This document shows, one piece after another, positions 1 to 6,632 of a stretch of DNA of 34,316 nt. The position numbers and the translations under genes are program-made. Below the pieces are notes generated by a model, which was given only the letters and a program-made list of their open reading frames with translations, did no database searches and was not told the DNA's origin. This stretch comes from a virus: IMG/VR virus record IMGVR_UViG_3300033146_001685, positions 1-34,316 of that record. One strand, given 5' to 3'. Position 1 is the stretch's first letter; the number at the start of each line of letters is the position of its first letter.

Positions 1-100
1 CTTCTTCTTTTAAGGCATATTTATTCACCCATACCCCTGCTGCTAAATCATCTCCTTTAAAATATTCTGTTGCTGTTTCCAACACTTGTTCTCTTTTCAT
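1..100 (-). CDS. nrdA: Ribonucleotide reductase large subunit, N-terminal part (cut by window edge)
   Basis: Only the first 33 codons are present; the gene runs off the left edge. The ATG at 98-100 follows AGAGGA with five bases between. Residues 15-30 (KGDDLAAGVWVNKYAL) resemble the N-terminal segment of phage and bacterial ribonucleoside-diphosphate reductase alpha subunits, just ahead of the usual TPDDMH stretch, which is outside the window. The enzyme would reduce ribonucleotides to deoxyribonucleotides for phage DNA synthesis. The call rests on this short segment and on the T4-like context. Neither the catalytic cysteines nor the class (I or B12-dependent) can be judged here. Confidence 0.65.
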   Translation of the reverse strand, partial: MKREQVLETATEYFKGDDLAAGVWVNKYALKEE

Positions 101-319
101 ATTATTCCTCTTTATTAAATTTAATTCTTTTAACTTTCTTATAATCGTGTTATTGGTTTCTTTTATAATATACAGTTTATTTCCTATTTTTTAAAAGAAA
201 TAAAATATATATTAGAATTATTTACAAATTATTCTTTAATTAATTTAAAATATATACCCCTTCTTTAAATATATTTAATATTTCACCTAATAAAATCTCT
301 TCTTTATTTATTAAGTTAT
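101..319. other. AT-rich intergenic region upstream of nrdA
   Basis: No ORF with a ribosome binding site is visible on either strand. On the minus strand a weak sigma70-like pair can be drawn (TTAAAA, 17 bases, TATATT, about 60-70 bases before the nrdA ATG). In DNA this AT-rich the match is not convincing by itself. The region probably holds the nrdA leader and a promoter. No clear terminator hairpin was found. Confidence 0.4.
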
Positions 320-787
320 TTAAGCGTCTGAAAATTTATCAATTGTACGTTGACGGTATTTTTTCATTCGTGTATAATAATCCGTTATAAAATCCTTCCA
401 CTCTTTTGCATCTGTATTTAATACCCATGCTGCGTTTATATAATATTTATCAAAGGTAACGATCCTCCAATCTTTTTTTAATAAATCCCATACTATTTTA
501 ATTTTTTTTCCAGTCGGTCCTTTTTTACCTTTTGGAGGTTTAAATCCAACTACTTTGTCATATTGGTTGATAAACGCCCAATTTGCAGTACATAACATAT
601 GTCTAGTCATATACTTATGCCCTGGTAATCCTGCATCTTTTGGTATATTTCTCCGTACAAACGATATTTCAATTACACTGTTTTGAAGTAAAAATGTAAT
701 ATCTTTCCAACTTAAATGAGTATTTTTATTTAATGCTGACTTAAATCGTTTATCTAATAAATATAAAGGCTGTTTTCTAAGACTCAT
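320..787 (-). CDS. Small basic protein, possibly WYL_2/DUF2693-like
   Basis: A 155-aa basic protein. Residues around 37-60 and the later stretch IKIVWDLLKKDWRIVTFD recall the small beta-barrel WYL_2 (DUF2693) proteins common in T4-like phages, which have a hydrophobic strand, then VxD...WRxF. That is recalled family knowledge and the match is loose. The ATG at 785-787 overlaps the end of the upstream gene by 11 bases and has no clear Shine-Dalgarno. A TATAAATA box lies 22 bases upstream (809-816), so the gene may be expressed late from a short leader. No catalytic motif is visible; the function is unknown. Confidence 0.6.
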   Translation of the reverse strand: MSLRKQPLYLLDKRFKSALNKNTHLSWKDITFLLQNSVIEISFVRRNIPKDAGLPGHKYMTRHMLCTANWAFINQYDKVVGFKPPKGKKGPTGKKIKIVWDLLKKDWRIVTFDKYYINAAWVLNTDAKEWKDFITDYYTRMKKYRQRTIDKFSDA

Positions 788-1067
788 ATTGTTTTAATGT
801 GTTTAAAGTATTTATAACTACTTCAATAGATTGAGTATGTAGTTTTAATGAAGAAGTTACGTTTTCTTTTCCATACCCCACATCAAACCAATATTCAGTA
901 TCAGTTTTTATACAAGTAATAATAAATTTAAACTGATCTTCACTTATTAACATCCAATATCGTGGATCTCCATCTCTAGAAAAATCTGATACTAACTCTT
1001 TAGTAGGTATACCGTTTTCACGTAATCGTTTTTTAAAATAACTTTTAGTGTACAACTTATTCTTCAT
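777..1067 (-). CDS. Hypothetical protein, 96 aa
   Basis: Not recognised. Two in-frame ATGs occur at 1073 and 1067. GGAGA directly abuts the first and sits seven bases before the second, so 1067 is the better start (MKNKLYTK...). The protein is mixed alpha/beta by eye, with a basic N-terminal 20 residues, aromatic residues in the middle (RYWMLI, EYWFDVGYG) and a C-terminal helix. It lies just downstream of the tmRNA and overlaps the next gene, so the two are probably translationally coupled. No signal peptide or membrane segment is seen. Confidence 0.6.
   Translation of the reverse strand: MKNKLYTKSYFKKRLRENGIPTKELVSDFSRDGDPRYWMLISEDQFKFIITCIKTDTEYWFDVGYGKENVTSSLKLHTQSIEVVINTLNTLKQYES
809..816 (-). 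promoter_or_regulatory. Candidate T4-type late promoter box TATAAATA
   Basis: An exact minus-strand TATAAATA 22 bases upstream of the ATG at 787, inside the 3' end of the preceding gene. T4 late promoters consist of essentially this octamer. In DNA this AT-rich, several exact copies are expected by chance, so position is the main support. Confidence 0.35.
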
Positions 1068-1084
1068 TATCATTCTCCATATAA

Positions 1085-1432
1085 TGGTGGACCTGTGGGG
1101 AATTGAACCCCAGTCTTATATTTAATCTAATATAATTTCATTCACATGTTTAGAAATTTTTGTTTATTAATTTAAGTAGTTTAGTACAATTAAATCTAAA
1201 ACTAATCTACTTGCAAGATAAAAATTTCAAAGTTAAAATTTATCTATTAATTAACTTCTACAGTAATAATTTGAACCAATTAAAGATATTACTATCTCTA
1301 AAAATGGTTGCAGCTTACGCTGCTAATGCAAAATCTTCTGCAATTATAGTTTACAGATTTTTTAAGAGGCCAACTGTAATCCTCTACATGCAATTAAATT
1401 TTCATAACTATAATCGAAACCTGGTCAGGCCC
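1085..1432 (-). ncRNA. ssrA: tmRNA (ssrA), one-piece, phage-encoded
   Basis: A complete 348-nt transfer-messenger RNA, which rescues stalled ribosomes and tags the nascent chain for proteolysis. The 5' end GGGCCTG pairs fully with the 3' CAGGTCC and is followed by an encoded ACCA. The third pair is G-U, the alanyl-tRNA synthetase identity element. A perfect T-arm (TGGGG, TTCAATT, CCCCA) precedes the acceptor strand. Near the 5' end, AGAGG pairs with CCTCT and TTACAG with CTGTAA in the arrangement of pseudoknot 1. The tag frame (1341 down to 1315) reads GCA GAA GAT TTT GCA TTA GCA GCG TAA, peptide AEDFALAA. The resume GCA aligns base for base with E. coli ssrA. The RNA lies 14 bases after the GroES-like gene. 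A plus-strand ORF across it is a shadow. Confidence 0.95.
1315..1341 (-). other. tmRNA tag-peptide reading frame (AEDFALAA-stop)
   Basis: The mRNA-like segment inside the tmRNA. It encodes eight residues, the first from the resume codon GCA, ending in ALAA followed by TAA. The hydrophobic ALAA end is the usual ClpXP/ClpAP-type degron. The tag is two residues shorter than the E. coli tag (ANDENYALAA), and the acidic ED pair replaces the NDEN region that binds SspB and ClpA. Confidence 0.85.
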
Positions 1433-1443
1433 ATTATTTTAAT

Positions 1444-1451
1444 TATTTATA
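1444..1451 (-). promoter_or_regulatory. Candidate late promoter TATAAATA for the tmRNA
   Basis: An exact TATAAATA on the minus strand, overlapping the TAA stop codon of the GroES-like gene and ending 12 bases before the mature tmRNA 5' end. T4 late transcription starts about six bases after the octamer, so a transcript would begin just ahead of the mature 5' end. A chance match in AT-rich DNA is possible. Confidence 0.4.
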
Positions 1452-1983
1452 TTTGTTTAGCAATAACATTTTCAATAGGAATAATTATATATTTAACTCC
1501 TTCATAAGTTAAATCAATATTACCTTCATTAAATACTAACACCTTATCTCCTATTTGTACATCATCATTTGTTAAAAATACACTTTTATTAACGATAGTA
1601 AGAAAAATATTAGTTCCTCTATTAACAGTAGGTATAAAAATACCTTTAATATTATCTGCACCTTCTTCTTCAACACACATAATAGTATCACCATATGAAT
1701 GTAATTTATTATCGTTTACTTTAGCTATAATATTTTCCATTTTAACCAATGCTTGATTGCCATGATCTCCAAAAGTAGACATTTCATCAAACATAATAGT
1801 ATCTCCAATTTGTATACCATTATTAACTTCATCTCCTATTTGAATAACTTTAGCCTTTAACACTGCACAATTATTTTTGTAACTATCTGGTACAAAAATA
1901 TTCCCTACTTTATCTTTTCTGCGTGTATCGATTTTTTCTAATAATACTAAATCGTTTAATACTTTCATAGATGTTTTTCCCAT
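1447..1983 (-). CDS. 31: GroES-like co-chaperonin (T4 gp31-like) with two tandem GroES folds
   Basis: A 178-aa protein that would cap the host GroEL chamber during capsid-protein folding, as T4 gp31 does. Two GroES-like repeats are visible. Repeat 1 (about residues 7-90) has LVLLEKI, GNIFVP, VIQIGDEV, GDTIMFDE and ends ENIIAKV. Repeat 2 (about 97-178) has DTIMCVEEE, IKGIFIP, IGDKVLVFNE and ends ENVIAKQI. Single GroES subunits are about 97 aa and T4 gp31 about 111 aa, so this protein is roughly double length. In repeat 1, NIFVPDSYKNN is the likely mobile loop that contacts GroEL. AAAGGAG lies well placed before the ATG. The upstream gene ends one base away and the tmRNA follows. Confidence 0.8.
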   Translation of the reverse strand: MGKTSMKVLNDLVLLEKIDTRRKDKVGNIFVPDSYKNNCAVLKAKVIQIGDEVNNGIQIGDTIMFDEMSTFGDHGNQALVKMENIIAKVNDNKLHSYGDTIMCVEEEGADNIKGIFIPTVNRGTNIFLTIVNKSVFLTNDDVQIGDKVLVFNEGNIDLTYEGVKYIIIPIENVIAKQI

Positions 1984-1984
1984 T

Positions 1985-2557
1985 TTAACTCCTTTTTATA
2001 TATTCTATTACTTCATCAATAGTTTCTTGTTGTGAATACTCTTTATTTAATTGTTGCGCTTCTGGTATAATATACTCATTATTTAAAAAAGATTTAACAG
2101 AGTTTGGTTTAAAATACGTCCAACTTTCAAATACTTCAAAATATAATTTTGAAAATGCATTTAATTTTAATCTACCTAACCTATATAAATATTCAACTAA
2201 CCATAATAGTTTATACGAAGGGTCTAATCGTTCAGGATTTCCTTTAACTTTAATACATATAAAATCTGTACTAACATGTCTAATAACTGTATATATACGT
2301 GATTTTAATTTAACGTTTAATGCTGGGTTTGGAATATCAAGTATTTTATTTTTATCGTTATTATACCCATAAAACGTACAAGTTTGATTAAAGGTTTCCA
2401 TTAATTGAATATATTGATTATATATATCATCATTAATTACTTCGATATTATCTGTGTTTACAATAAATATGTAATCAGAAGTACACTCATCTAAATACTG
2501 ATTAATATCAGAAGGAGTTATATTGTCAGTATAATTTATTATTGAATGAGTACTCAT
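1985..2557 (-). CDS. Hypothetical protein, possible glycosyltransferase-A-like fragment
   Basis: A 190-aa protein that I do not confidently recognise. Residues about 27-62 (DYIFIVNTDNIEVINDDIY) form a hydrophobic strand followed by a DxD-like acidic turn, as in GT-A nucleotide-sugar binding folds, but no second conserved motif is seen and the length is short for an active GT2 enzyme. The C-terminal half is helical, with aromatic residues (YKLLWLVEYLYRLGRL). AAGGAGG precedes the ATG at 2557. The start shares a base with the stop of the upstream gene, and the stop lies one base from the GroES-like gene, so this is one tightly packed operon. Confidence 0.55.
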   Translation of the reverse strand: MSTHSIINYTDNITPSDINQYLDECTSDYIFIVNTDNIEVINDDIYNQYIQLMETFNQTCTFYGYNNDKNKILDIPNPALNVKLKSRIYTVIRHVSTDFICIKVKGNPERLDPSYKLLWLVEYLYRLGRLKLNAFSKLYFEVFESWTYFKPNSVKSFLNNEYIIPEAQQLNKEYSQQETIDEVIEYIKRS

Positions 2558-2916
2558 TAATTATCCTCCTTATTTCTTTCTTCATTAATCATACTATTCA
2601 TAAGTAATAAATAATTAATTAAATCAACAATTCTACCATTAATAGGCTCAGACATATCAGCCTCGACTTCTTTTAATGATTGATTACTATTTAATCTTCG
2701 TATAAATGTGCATATTGAATCCCAATGTTTATTCATATAGATTTTTAATGGTATTATCCTATCTACTCCTAAATCATTAGCAGCACGTTCAAAATTATCA
2801 AATACATTATCATCTCCTTTTTTAGATGATTGATATTCAACTCCTTTAGTTCCTAATGTTATTAAACAAGTTTTAATAAGGGTTTTTGATTCTTGTGTAA
2901 ATTCTTCGTTAGTCAT
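2557..2916 (-). CDS. Nucleotide modification associated domain 1 / MazG-like protein
   Basis: 119 aa. The pattern KGVEY (24-28), NFERAA (41-46), KHWDSICTFIRRL (63-75), an acidic stretch, then GRIVDLINYLLLM (94-106) fits the all-alpha DUF1599/Nmad1-type family, related in style to MazG-like pyrophosphatases. These are frequent in phages and have been linked by context to nucleotide metabolism or DNA-base modification; the catalytic role is not established. The assignment comes from recalled motif spacing and is moderate. AGGAGA sits upstream of the ATG, which overlaps the preceding small membrane-protein ORF by eight bases. Confidence 0.6.
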   Translation of the reverse strand: MTNEEFTQESKTLIKTCLITLGTKGVEYQSSKKGDDNVFDNFERAANDLGVDRIIPLKIYMNKHWDSICTFIRRLNSNQSLKEVEADMSEPINGRIVDLINYLLLMNSMINEERNKEDN

Positions 2917-3085
2917 TATTATCTCCTATTAATGGTTTAACTATACTCCTAGCATGAACCCATGCTAGTCTGATTGAATGCCATATTATACTAATTGGCC
3001 ATATTATAATAAAGACTGGAATCATACAAATTCCAGTTATAATTATAATAAAAATACTAATTATTATATCAATTTTTTTATTCAT
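2909..3085 (-). CDS. Small membrane protein, 58 aa
   Basis: A short ORF filling an otherwise empty 160-base gap. It overlaps the stop of the upstream gene (3078) and the start of the downstream gene (2916) by eight bases each, the packing typical of real genes here. The first half is very hydrophobic (I, V, F and M rich, residues 5-37) and could form one long or two short membrane spans, with GICMIP at a possible turn; the C-terminal 20 residues are basic. AGGG lies about ten bases before the ATG. The function is unknown; small phage membrane proteins of this kind include superinfection or lysis modulators, but nothing specific supports that. The same DNA holds two short inverted repeats. Confidence 0.55.
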   Translation of the reverse strand: MNKKIDIIISIFIIIITGICMIPVFIIIWPISIIWHSIRLAWVHARSIVKPLIGDNND

Positions 3086-3326
3086 TTATTTCTAACCCTC
3101 GTAATATGTTGTTTATCACAAACGATAGTCTTGCTTCTAACAATGGAGTAGATTCTTTTTTAATATTAAACTCATTAATTGTTTCAAACCATACTTTATC
3201 TAATTTGTTGATATACTCTTTCTTAAGTTCAATAGTGACACTAATAGTGTCACTAGTACATTCTTTACACATAATCCAACCTTCGTCAGATGACGTCTCT
3301 TTCATACATAATTCGCAAATAGCCAT
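3078..3326 (-). CDS. Small protein with N-terminal zinc-binding CxxC pairs
   Basis: 82 aa. Cys4-Cys7 (CELC) and Cys20-Cys23 (CKEC) form two CxxC knuckles, consistent with a treble-clef or ribbon zinc site. The remainder looks helical (residues 27-80). No known family is recognised; DNA or protein binding is the usual role of such phage proteins. TAGGAG precedes the ATG, eight bases after the glycosyltransferase stop. Its end overlaps the start of the 58-aa membrane protein. Confidence 0.6.
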   Translation of the reverse strand: MAICELCMKETSSDEGWIMCKECTSDTISVTIELKKEYINKLDKVWFETINEFNIKKESTPLLEARLSFVINNILRGLEINE

Positions 3327-3334
3327 ATTTACTC

Positions 3335-4507
3335 CTATAATTTAATATCTATATCATCAAATTGATTAAGTTTATCTAAATCAATAGTGATAGTTTGTTG
3401 TTCAGCAGTATATATATTATATATACTTGATAGATTTTTTTCTAACCAAAATCCTTTATCAAAACCTATATTCTTTAGATTTGGTTTTCCATAATCACAT
3501 GTATGCCTATTATTTTTAATAATCTTTTCATATTTTTGAGGATTTGAAAACAATTTATCAATTTGGTTTTGTAATTGATTGGCATCTTTAAATACCATAT
3601 CTGTCATTTTGTTATATGGTTCTAAATCTTGTGCTATACATGGAACTCCACTTGCCCAAGATTCTTCTAGTTTAATTGAACTTTTACATCTATTAAAAAT
3701 ATTATCTTGTAATGGAGCTATAATTAAGTTAGGATTTGTTCTTTCCATTAATTCCCTAGGATAATTTAATATATCTGAAGGTGGGATAAGTTTAATTTTC
3801 TTTGATTGTATTAAATCCGTTAATGGTATTGGAAATCCTCCCATAAATGAATACTCATATTTATTACATGTACTTCTAATAAAATCATTGATATGCGAGA
3901 AATCATCAACTCCGTTATTTTGATTGTTTATATCAAAATGACTAGTACTCATTGGAAATACTATTTTAGGTTTTTTAGTTTGTTTAAATTTATTAACCAT
4001 TGTACTAGATCCTTGATATGTATTAAACCACCATCTTGGTAAATAATTTGGAATGACTTGAAATTTTATTGGGTCAATCCCTAATTGTTCTACGTAATAA
4101 TTCTTTAACTCATCAGTAGTAACTATTATAATGGTACAAGCATCCATAATATTTTTCATATTTTTCTTTAATGTAGGAAAGTTAAACGCTGATTTACCTG
4201 CATTGTAATCAGGTATATCATCGTATAAGTATACATCATCTGCATGATATATTAACTTTATTCCATAATGATTGCTTAATGGTTTAATAAATTCAAGTAT
4301 AAACTTGGTTTGTATATCACTTACTTGTCGGTGAATTACAATATTTTGTATATTTTGATATAATTCTTTATACGGCAGTATTAAATTTGATTCGATAAAT
4401 CGAAGTTCTTTTCTAATATATTTTAACGCTATATATGGAAACGTAATTCTATATGTTGAACTACCAGAATTATCTGCTGGTATAATTAATGTGTTTATTG
4501 TTTTCAT
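3335..4507 (-). CDS. Glycosyltransferase, GT-B fold (family 1/4-like)
   Basis: 390 aa, a normal length for GT-B enzymes that move a sugar from a nucleotide-sugar donor. The N-terminal half carries a Rossmann-like start (TLIIPADNSGSSTYRI) and the segment KLIYHADDVYLYDDIP, followed by FQVIPNYLP, the usual boundary before the donor domain. The donor domain contains KPKIVFPMSTSHFD and, near residue 300, KLEESWASGVPCIAQDLEPY, the E...(A/S)xGxP(V/C)I(A/T) signature of GT4-type enzymes. Acceptor and sugar cannot be deduced. The gene follows a strong hairpin (4527-4577), with AAGGA before the ATG. Candidates are LPS- or capsule-type modification or decoration of a phage product. Confidence 0.75.
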   Translation of the reverse strand: MKTINTLIIPADNSGSSTYRITFPYIALKYIRKELRFIESNLILPYKELYQNIQNIVIHRQVSDIQTKFILEFIKPLSNHYGIKLIYHADDVYLYDDIPDYNAGKSAFNFPTLKKNMKNIMDACTIIIVTTDELKNYYVEQLGIDPIKFQVIPNYLPRWWFNTYQGSSTMVNKFKQTKKPKIVFPMSTSHFDINNQNNGVDDFSHINDFIRSTCNKYEYSFMGGFPIPLTDLIQSKKIKLIPPSDILNYPRELMERTNPNLIIAPLQDNIFNRCKSSIKLEESWASGVPCIAQDLEPYNKMTDMVFKDANQLQNQIDKLFSNPQKYEKIIKNNRHTCDYGKPNLKNIGFDKGFWLEKNLSSIYNIYTAEQQTITIDLDKLNQFDDIDIKL

Positions 4508-4526
4508 AATTTCCTTATAAATAAAT

Positions 4527-4577
4527 AAAATGACTGATTTCCCTAAAGTTTCCTCCGCTTTATAAATCAGTCATTTT
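4527..4577 (-). terminator. Nested hairpin, likely bidirectional terminator
   Basis: Perfect 14-bp arms (4527-4540 and 4564-4577, AAAATGACTGATTT and its complement) enclose a second 5-bp stem (TAAAG/CTTTA). The minus-strand loop is CGGAGGAAA. T-rich DNA follows on both sides (TTTTATTTATTT on the minus strand, TTTTTTTTT on the plus), so it can end transcription of the block above. The loop exposes a Shine-Dalgarno-like GGAGG. Confidence 0.7.
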
Positions 4578-4587
4578 TTTTTAATTG

Positions 4588-5070
4588 TTATACTTGCGTC
4601 CATTTTTTTATTTTAAGAATAAATAATTCTGGATGCTCAACTATTAGTTCTTTAATTCTATTAACAAATTGTGTAGATAACGGATAATCTGAAGATGGAT
4701 TAAATTCAAGTTTATATTCAGTTTCCTCTGCCCAATCAAATTTAGTTACAATTCCATTAGCTATCTTAAATTTAATACCTCCATTTTCAAACTCTACTAC
4801 CTCATTAGATAAAGTAGCAGGTGACGCAGGAGTTGATTGTGACTTAGTCTGTGGTGAAGGAGTAGAATTAATGTTTGAATCATTAATTAATGAATTAACT
4901 GGATCGTTAAATTCCTCTTCTTTTAATATTGATACTTTTTTGCCAGCAGATATAAACTCATTTAGTACTTCTTCTTTAGAAGATCCAATACGAGTTTCAA
5001 CTATAAAACTACCGTCAGCGATTCCATTCACATTTGTACCAAATACTTTAATCGCAAATCGTTTTTTCAT
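4588..5070 (-). CDS. Hypothetical two-domain protein with S/T/P/Q linker
   Basis: 160 aa, function unknown. The frame opens earlier, but the ATG at 5070 has GGGAG eight bases upstream and lies one base past the stop of the previous gene, so it is the preferred start. Residues 1-55 look like a beta-alpha-beta domain (RFAIKVFG ... SKEEVLNEFISAGKKVSIL). Residues about 64-88 are a low-complexity Ser/Thr/Pro/Gln linker. Residues 90-160 form a second beta-rich domain ending in a helix and a basic strand. No catalytic motif is visible. It is the last gene before the hairpin at 4527-4577. Confidence 0.55.
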   Translation of the reverse strand: MKKRFAIKVFGTNVNGIADGSFIVETRIGSSKEEVLNEFISAGKKVSILKEEEFNDPVNSLINDSNINSTPSPQTKSQSTPASPATLSNEVVEFENGGIKFKIANGIVTKFDWAEETEYKLEFNPSSDYPLSTQFVNRIKELIVEHPELFILKIKKWTQV

Positions 5071-5071
5071 A

Positions 5072-5509
5072 CTAAACTCCCTTTGGTGATAAAGGAATTC
5101 CACCAATAAATGGGAACTTTGTATATTTCGTATATACCGAATATAATCTTCCTACTATAGGAGTTGGAATTTCTTCAACTTTTTTTAATCGTGTAGTACG
5201 ATTTTCAACTGAATCAAATACATACACTAAATTTAAAGATTCTAATGTTGTATACCCTCTATTTCTTGAACTAAACACTGCTTTTTCAGTAACTATCACT
5301 GAAAATTCAACGTCTAAATGGTCTATAAAAGTGACCTTAAATAGTTTATCAGTAGGCTTAATATCTCTATGCTCAACTCCTACCACTTTATCTTTCATTA
5401 TTCTTGTTTTATAATGATTGTATGTTATAATCCAATCATCTTCTTCTAATTTTCCAATAGTAGTTGTATTTCCATTACTTAACACTACTGGGGCGTTTTC
5501 TAAAACCAT
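5072..5509 (-). CDS. Possible stand-alone Hint-fold (intein/hedgehog-like) protein
   Basis: 145 aa. The order of elements recalls a Hint domain: VVLSNGNTTTIGKLEEDDWI (8-27) resembles the opening block of a nucleophile, T.I..G....I..L..DD.I. VTEKAVFSS (73-81) sits where inteins have TxxH. FPFIGGIPLSPKG (132-144) sits where inteins have the F..NGI..HN block. The usual catalytic residues look missing: no Cys/Ser at the first position, no clear TxxH histidine, no terminal HN. If the fold is right it is probably not self-splicing. The resemblance is by eye only. GAGG precedes the ATG, and the gene is tightly packed with both neighbours. Confidence 0.5.
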   Translation of the reverse strand: MVLENAPVVLSNGNTTTIGKLEEDDWIITYNHYKTRIMKDKVVGVEHRDIKPTDKLFKVTFIDHLDVEFSVIVTEKAVFSSRNRGYTTLESLNLVYVFDSVENRTTRLKKVEEIPTPIVGRLYSVYTKYTKFPFIGGIPLSPKGV

Positions 5510-5524
5510 GATAACCTCATTTTT

Positions 5525-6082
5525 TTAAATTATTAAACTCTTACTTCTTAGTATATTCCCTATTGTTGATTTTAAATAGGCAGGAATATCTAACCTCCTA
5601 ACGTATTGAGAATTTACATCTTTTAGTATATGATATTCATGTCGAAAGTATGAAATATCATATGGGAAATATTCTCGAATTATGCTTAATATATCTATAA
5701 AATCTATCGTTGGATCAGATATATAGCATACGTTACTATTTATACATTTTTTAGAAAGATTATTCCATATTCGTTGGATAAACTTTTCAAATGTAGTTGT
5801 AACGTGTACGGATTCATCGCTAACCAGAAGTCTCGGAGGAAATATTACTTCATTCTCCTCTTCATGTCTTCTCCAGTTTAGTTCAGGGCTGCAAGAATAC
5901 AACACAAGGTTTTTCTTTCCAAATTCGCATTCATCATTTATTAAAGATGAAATATAAAACTCTAAAAACCTCTTTTCTTCGTTTGTTAATGAAATATAAA
6001 TTTCGTTATCAAACTCAACGTTGTCAATCAATCCTATTAAAGAATTTGAAACAACATCAATAAAATTAATTATCTTTACCAT
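5525..6082 (-). CDS. Hypothetical protein, 185 aa
   Basis: Not recognised. Mixed alpha/beta protein with an isoleucine-rich N-terminus, a charged middle (ELNWRRHEEENEVIFPPRLLVSDE) and a C-terminal half rich in Tyr and Ile (FPYDISYFRHEYHILKDV). No Walker, zinc or membrane motif is visible. AGGAGA lies just before the ATG. It overlaps the end of the upstream nuclease gene by 17 bases, so the two are probably co-translated. Confidence 0.55.
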   Translation of the reverse strand: MVKIINFIDVVSNSLIGLIDNVEFDNEIYISLTNEEKRFLEFYISSLINDECEFGKKNLVLYSCSPELNWRRHEEENEVIFPPRLLVSDESVHVTTTFEKFIQRIWNNLSKKCINSNVCYISDPTIDFIDILSIIREYFPYDISYFRHEYHILKDVNSQYVRRLDIPAYLKSTIGNILRSKSLII

Positions 6083-6632
6083 ACTCTCCTAATGTTTTAA
6101 TATGTTGTGGGGATATTGAATTAAAAAAATCATTAAAGTTATAAAATCTAACATTATGACTAGCATCGTTATATTTAATAGTAGCTACTAAATTGTCTAA
6201 TTTTTCTAACTGATCATCAATTTTAGAATATTCAGTATAAAAACTGGTTGAAATTGCTACCCAATTAGTAGGACCGTTTTTATATATTACTAATGGGTAT
6301 TTATTAGCTTTATCAGCATCTCTAGTACATTGCTCCCAGAAATCTAATATAACTTTGTTTTTGTTATGTTTTAACAAATTTTCAAATTTAGCGTCAGCAT
6401 ATCCAACTTTACATTCTATCGAAAACACATTAGTAAAAAACACTCCTTTTGGATGAAGAGCAATAATATCTCCACTCATGATTTTATTAGATTCTAATAT
6501 AGTAAATTTAGCACCTGATGCAGGAACTCTCCAATACCAATCTTCTTTTTTTGCATCGCCACCTGCCCAATTGGTCAAAAATTTTGATACTTCTCTTTCA
6601 TAACCTGATCCTTTACGCTTTCCACTAACCAT
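6066..6632 (-). CDS. PD-(D/E)XK nuclease, Holliday-junction-resolvase-like
   Basis: 188 aa. KGSGYEREVSKFL (8-19) with Glu12 or Glu14, the GDI segment (Asp55) and IECKVGYADAKFE (72 onward, Glu73-x-Lys75) give the E...D...ExK metal site of the PD-(D/E)XK superfamily, in the order seen in archaeal Hjc and phage resolvase-like proteins. It would cut branched DNA or act as a recombination or packaging endonuclease; the substrate cannot be read from sequence. The neighbours are RNase H and topoisomerase genes. AAAGG lies ten bases before the ATG, and promoter-like elements lie in the 134-base gap upstream. Confidence 0.7.
   Translation of the reverse strand: MVSGKRKGSGYEREVSKFLTNWAGGDAKKEDWYWRVPASGAKFTILESNKIMSGDIIALHPKGVFFTNVFSIECKVGYADAKFENLLKHNKNKVILDFWEQCTRDADKANKYPLVIYKNGPTNWVAISTSFYTEYSKIDDQLEKLDNLVATIKYNDASHNVRFYNFNDFFNSISPQHIKTLGEYGKDN

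Noticed and set aside
1085-1160. A lone tRNA 3' half (T-arm and acceptor end)
   Set aside because: The matching acceptor 5' strand is 340 bases away with a tag frame and pseudoknot between, so it is a tmRNA.
1160-1507. Plus-strand ORF of 115 codons
   Set aside because: It lies antisense across the tmRNA and the end of the GroES-like gene and has no ribosome binding site; the tmRNA structure explains the sequence.
4588-5106. Longer start for the two-domain protein at 5106
   Set aside because: The extra 12 codons overlap the upstream gene and have no ribosome binding site; the ATG at 5070 has GGGAG at good spacing.
5737-5744. TATAAATA box inside the 185-aa gene (also 17226-17233 and 26342-26349)
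   Set aside because: Exact octamers, but in the middle of coding regions and far from any start; expected by chance in DNA this AT-rich.
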